Notes under the pieces: generated by a model
What the model was told of the DNA's origin: nothing
The model's input: the letters and a program-made list of their open reading frames with translations, nothing else
Database searches by the model: none
Made by a program: the position numbers and the translations under genes
From: an uncultured Bacteroidales bacterium
GTDB lineage: Bacteria; Bacteroidota; Bacteroidia; Bacteroidales; Paludibacteraceae
Direction: 5' to 3'
Assembly (NCBI GenBank): GCA_934728255.1
Contig: CAKVEC010000009.1
Coordinates: 1 to 64,000 of the forward strand
DNA length: 64,000 nucleotides
Shown: one piece after another, positions 63,512-64,000 of the stretch
How positions within the stretch are numbered: the stretch's first letter is position 1
Layout of the letters: every line of letters begins with the position of its first letter

Positions 63512-64000
63512 ATGAAAAAGTACATATATATAATAGGTGTAGCCCTCGCATCACTGGCTATGGCGGGGTGCGACCTCAATATCGAACCGATTTCTGACCA
63601 GTCGGAGTTGAACCTCGGTTCGTCAAACGCCGACACTGCACGCGTCAAATTCAAAGACCGTGCAGCAATACAGGCGGTCTATCAAAATCTCTATCAGTTG
63701 ATGCGCGACCGTCAGGAGCACTGGTATGTTGATTATCTGCTCTTCGGTGAAGCCCGTACCGACAATGCGTATGCCGGTACTACAGGTGCCGAGGTGGTGC
63801 CTGTAGAAACCAATGCCCTCGATGCTTCCAATAGCGATATTGCCCGCGACTGGGACCGCTATCTCGAAGACATTGCGCAGGCGAATGTGGTCATCACCAA
63901 TATCGATAAGGTGGAAGACCCCTCGTTTACGCAGGAGGAGCGCAACCAATGGAAAGCCGAGGCAAAGATATTCCGTGGTATGATGCTCTTCGACCTTGCA
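63512..64000 (+). CDS. SusD/RagB family lipoprotein, partial
   Basis: First 163 codons; cut by the window end. Lipobox ASLAMAGCDLNIEP. The N-terminal helices follow the SusD pattern (KFKDRAAIQAVYQNLYQLM, QWKAEAKIFRGMMLFDLA, matching the TPR-like motif EARFLRA). Binds the glycan at the cell surface and caps the SusC barrel. 16 bases after susC, so cotranscribed. Confidence 0.93.
   Translation, partial: MKKYIYIIGVALASLAMAGCDLNIEPISDQSELNLGSSNADTARVKFKDRAAIQAVYQNLYQLMRDRQEHWYVDYLLFGEARTDNAYAGTTGAEVVPVETNALDASNSDIARDWDRYLEDIAQANVVITNIDKVEDPSFTQEERNQWKAEAKIFRGMMLFDLA

Overview
The window comes from a chromosome of a Bacteroidales bacterium (phylum Bacteroidota), probably a gut lineage. Three things point there. 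A SusC/SusD pair closes the window. There is a succinate-producing fumarate reductase, a PPi-dependent phosphofructokinase and a long-form signal peptidase I. Promoters are of the Bacteroidota type, TTG/TTTG, a 20-base spacer, then TAnnTTTG. I could place 14 such promoters with a spacer of exactly 20. Genus cannot be fixed from this sequence.

Layout. 1-480: tRNA-Gly, tRNA-Leu, tRNA-Leu. 529-3198: exported GH13 amylase-like enzyme. 3278-5993 (minus): mnmE, a small lipoprotein and yicC. 6348-11717: EamA transporter, lepA, Na+/H+ antiporter-like carrier, yqeY, dedA. 11773-16674 (minus): murC-ftsQ-ftsA-ftsZ division cluster. 17099-19788: nucleosidase-like protein, rlmI-type methyltransferase, DnaQ-like exonuclease. 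19867-23341 (minus): frdB-frdA-frdC. 23684-24907: PagL-like lipid A deacylase. 24908-27000: an odd AT-richer islet with a likely structured RNA and small unknown proteins, one frameshifted. 27314-30974: dapB-lepB-wbqC-ilvE. 31234-40791: peptide transporter, a coiled-coil protein, rsmI, two Wzx-like flippases, ribE, two FKBP isomerases, truA. 40792-42808: promoter, structured RNA, PD-(D/E)XK nuclease and two small proteins. 43273-45820: GH28 pectinase plus DUF4861 protein. 46007-48425: outer-membrane barrel (minus) and pfp. 48720-51290 (minus): ABC transporter with a DUF4857 protein. 51663-59565: prfC, lipoprotein, nucleoside transporter, dnaX-ygiQ-M23 peptidase. 59803-64000: tRNA-Pro, susC, susD (cut by the window end).

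Most of the window is housekeeping: translation quality, tRNA/rRNA modification, division, anaerobic energy metabolism. Around it sit glycan genes (GH13, GH28/DUF4861, SusCD) and cell-surface genes.

The most unusual feature is a dense set of short tandem repeats with unit lengths of 7, 8, 9 or 11 bases in many intergenic gaps. A 7-base family (unit AATGCAC and variants) also lies in frame inside mnmE, an rlmI-like gene and dapB (twice), and appears to encode the signal peptide of the DUF4861 protein. A second, GC-rich palindromic element sits in frame inside prfC. Two likely structured RNAs with consensus promoters (about 25034-25420 and 40979-41117) and the small-gene cassettes next to them are the best candidates for undescribed systems.
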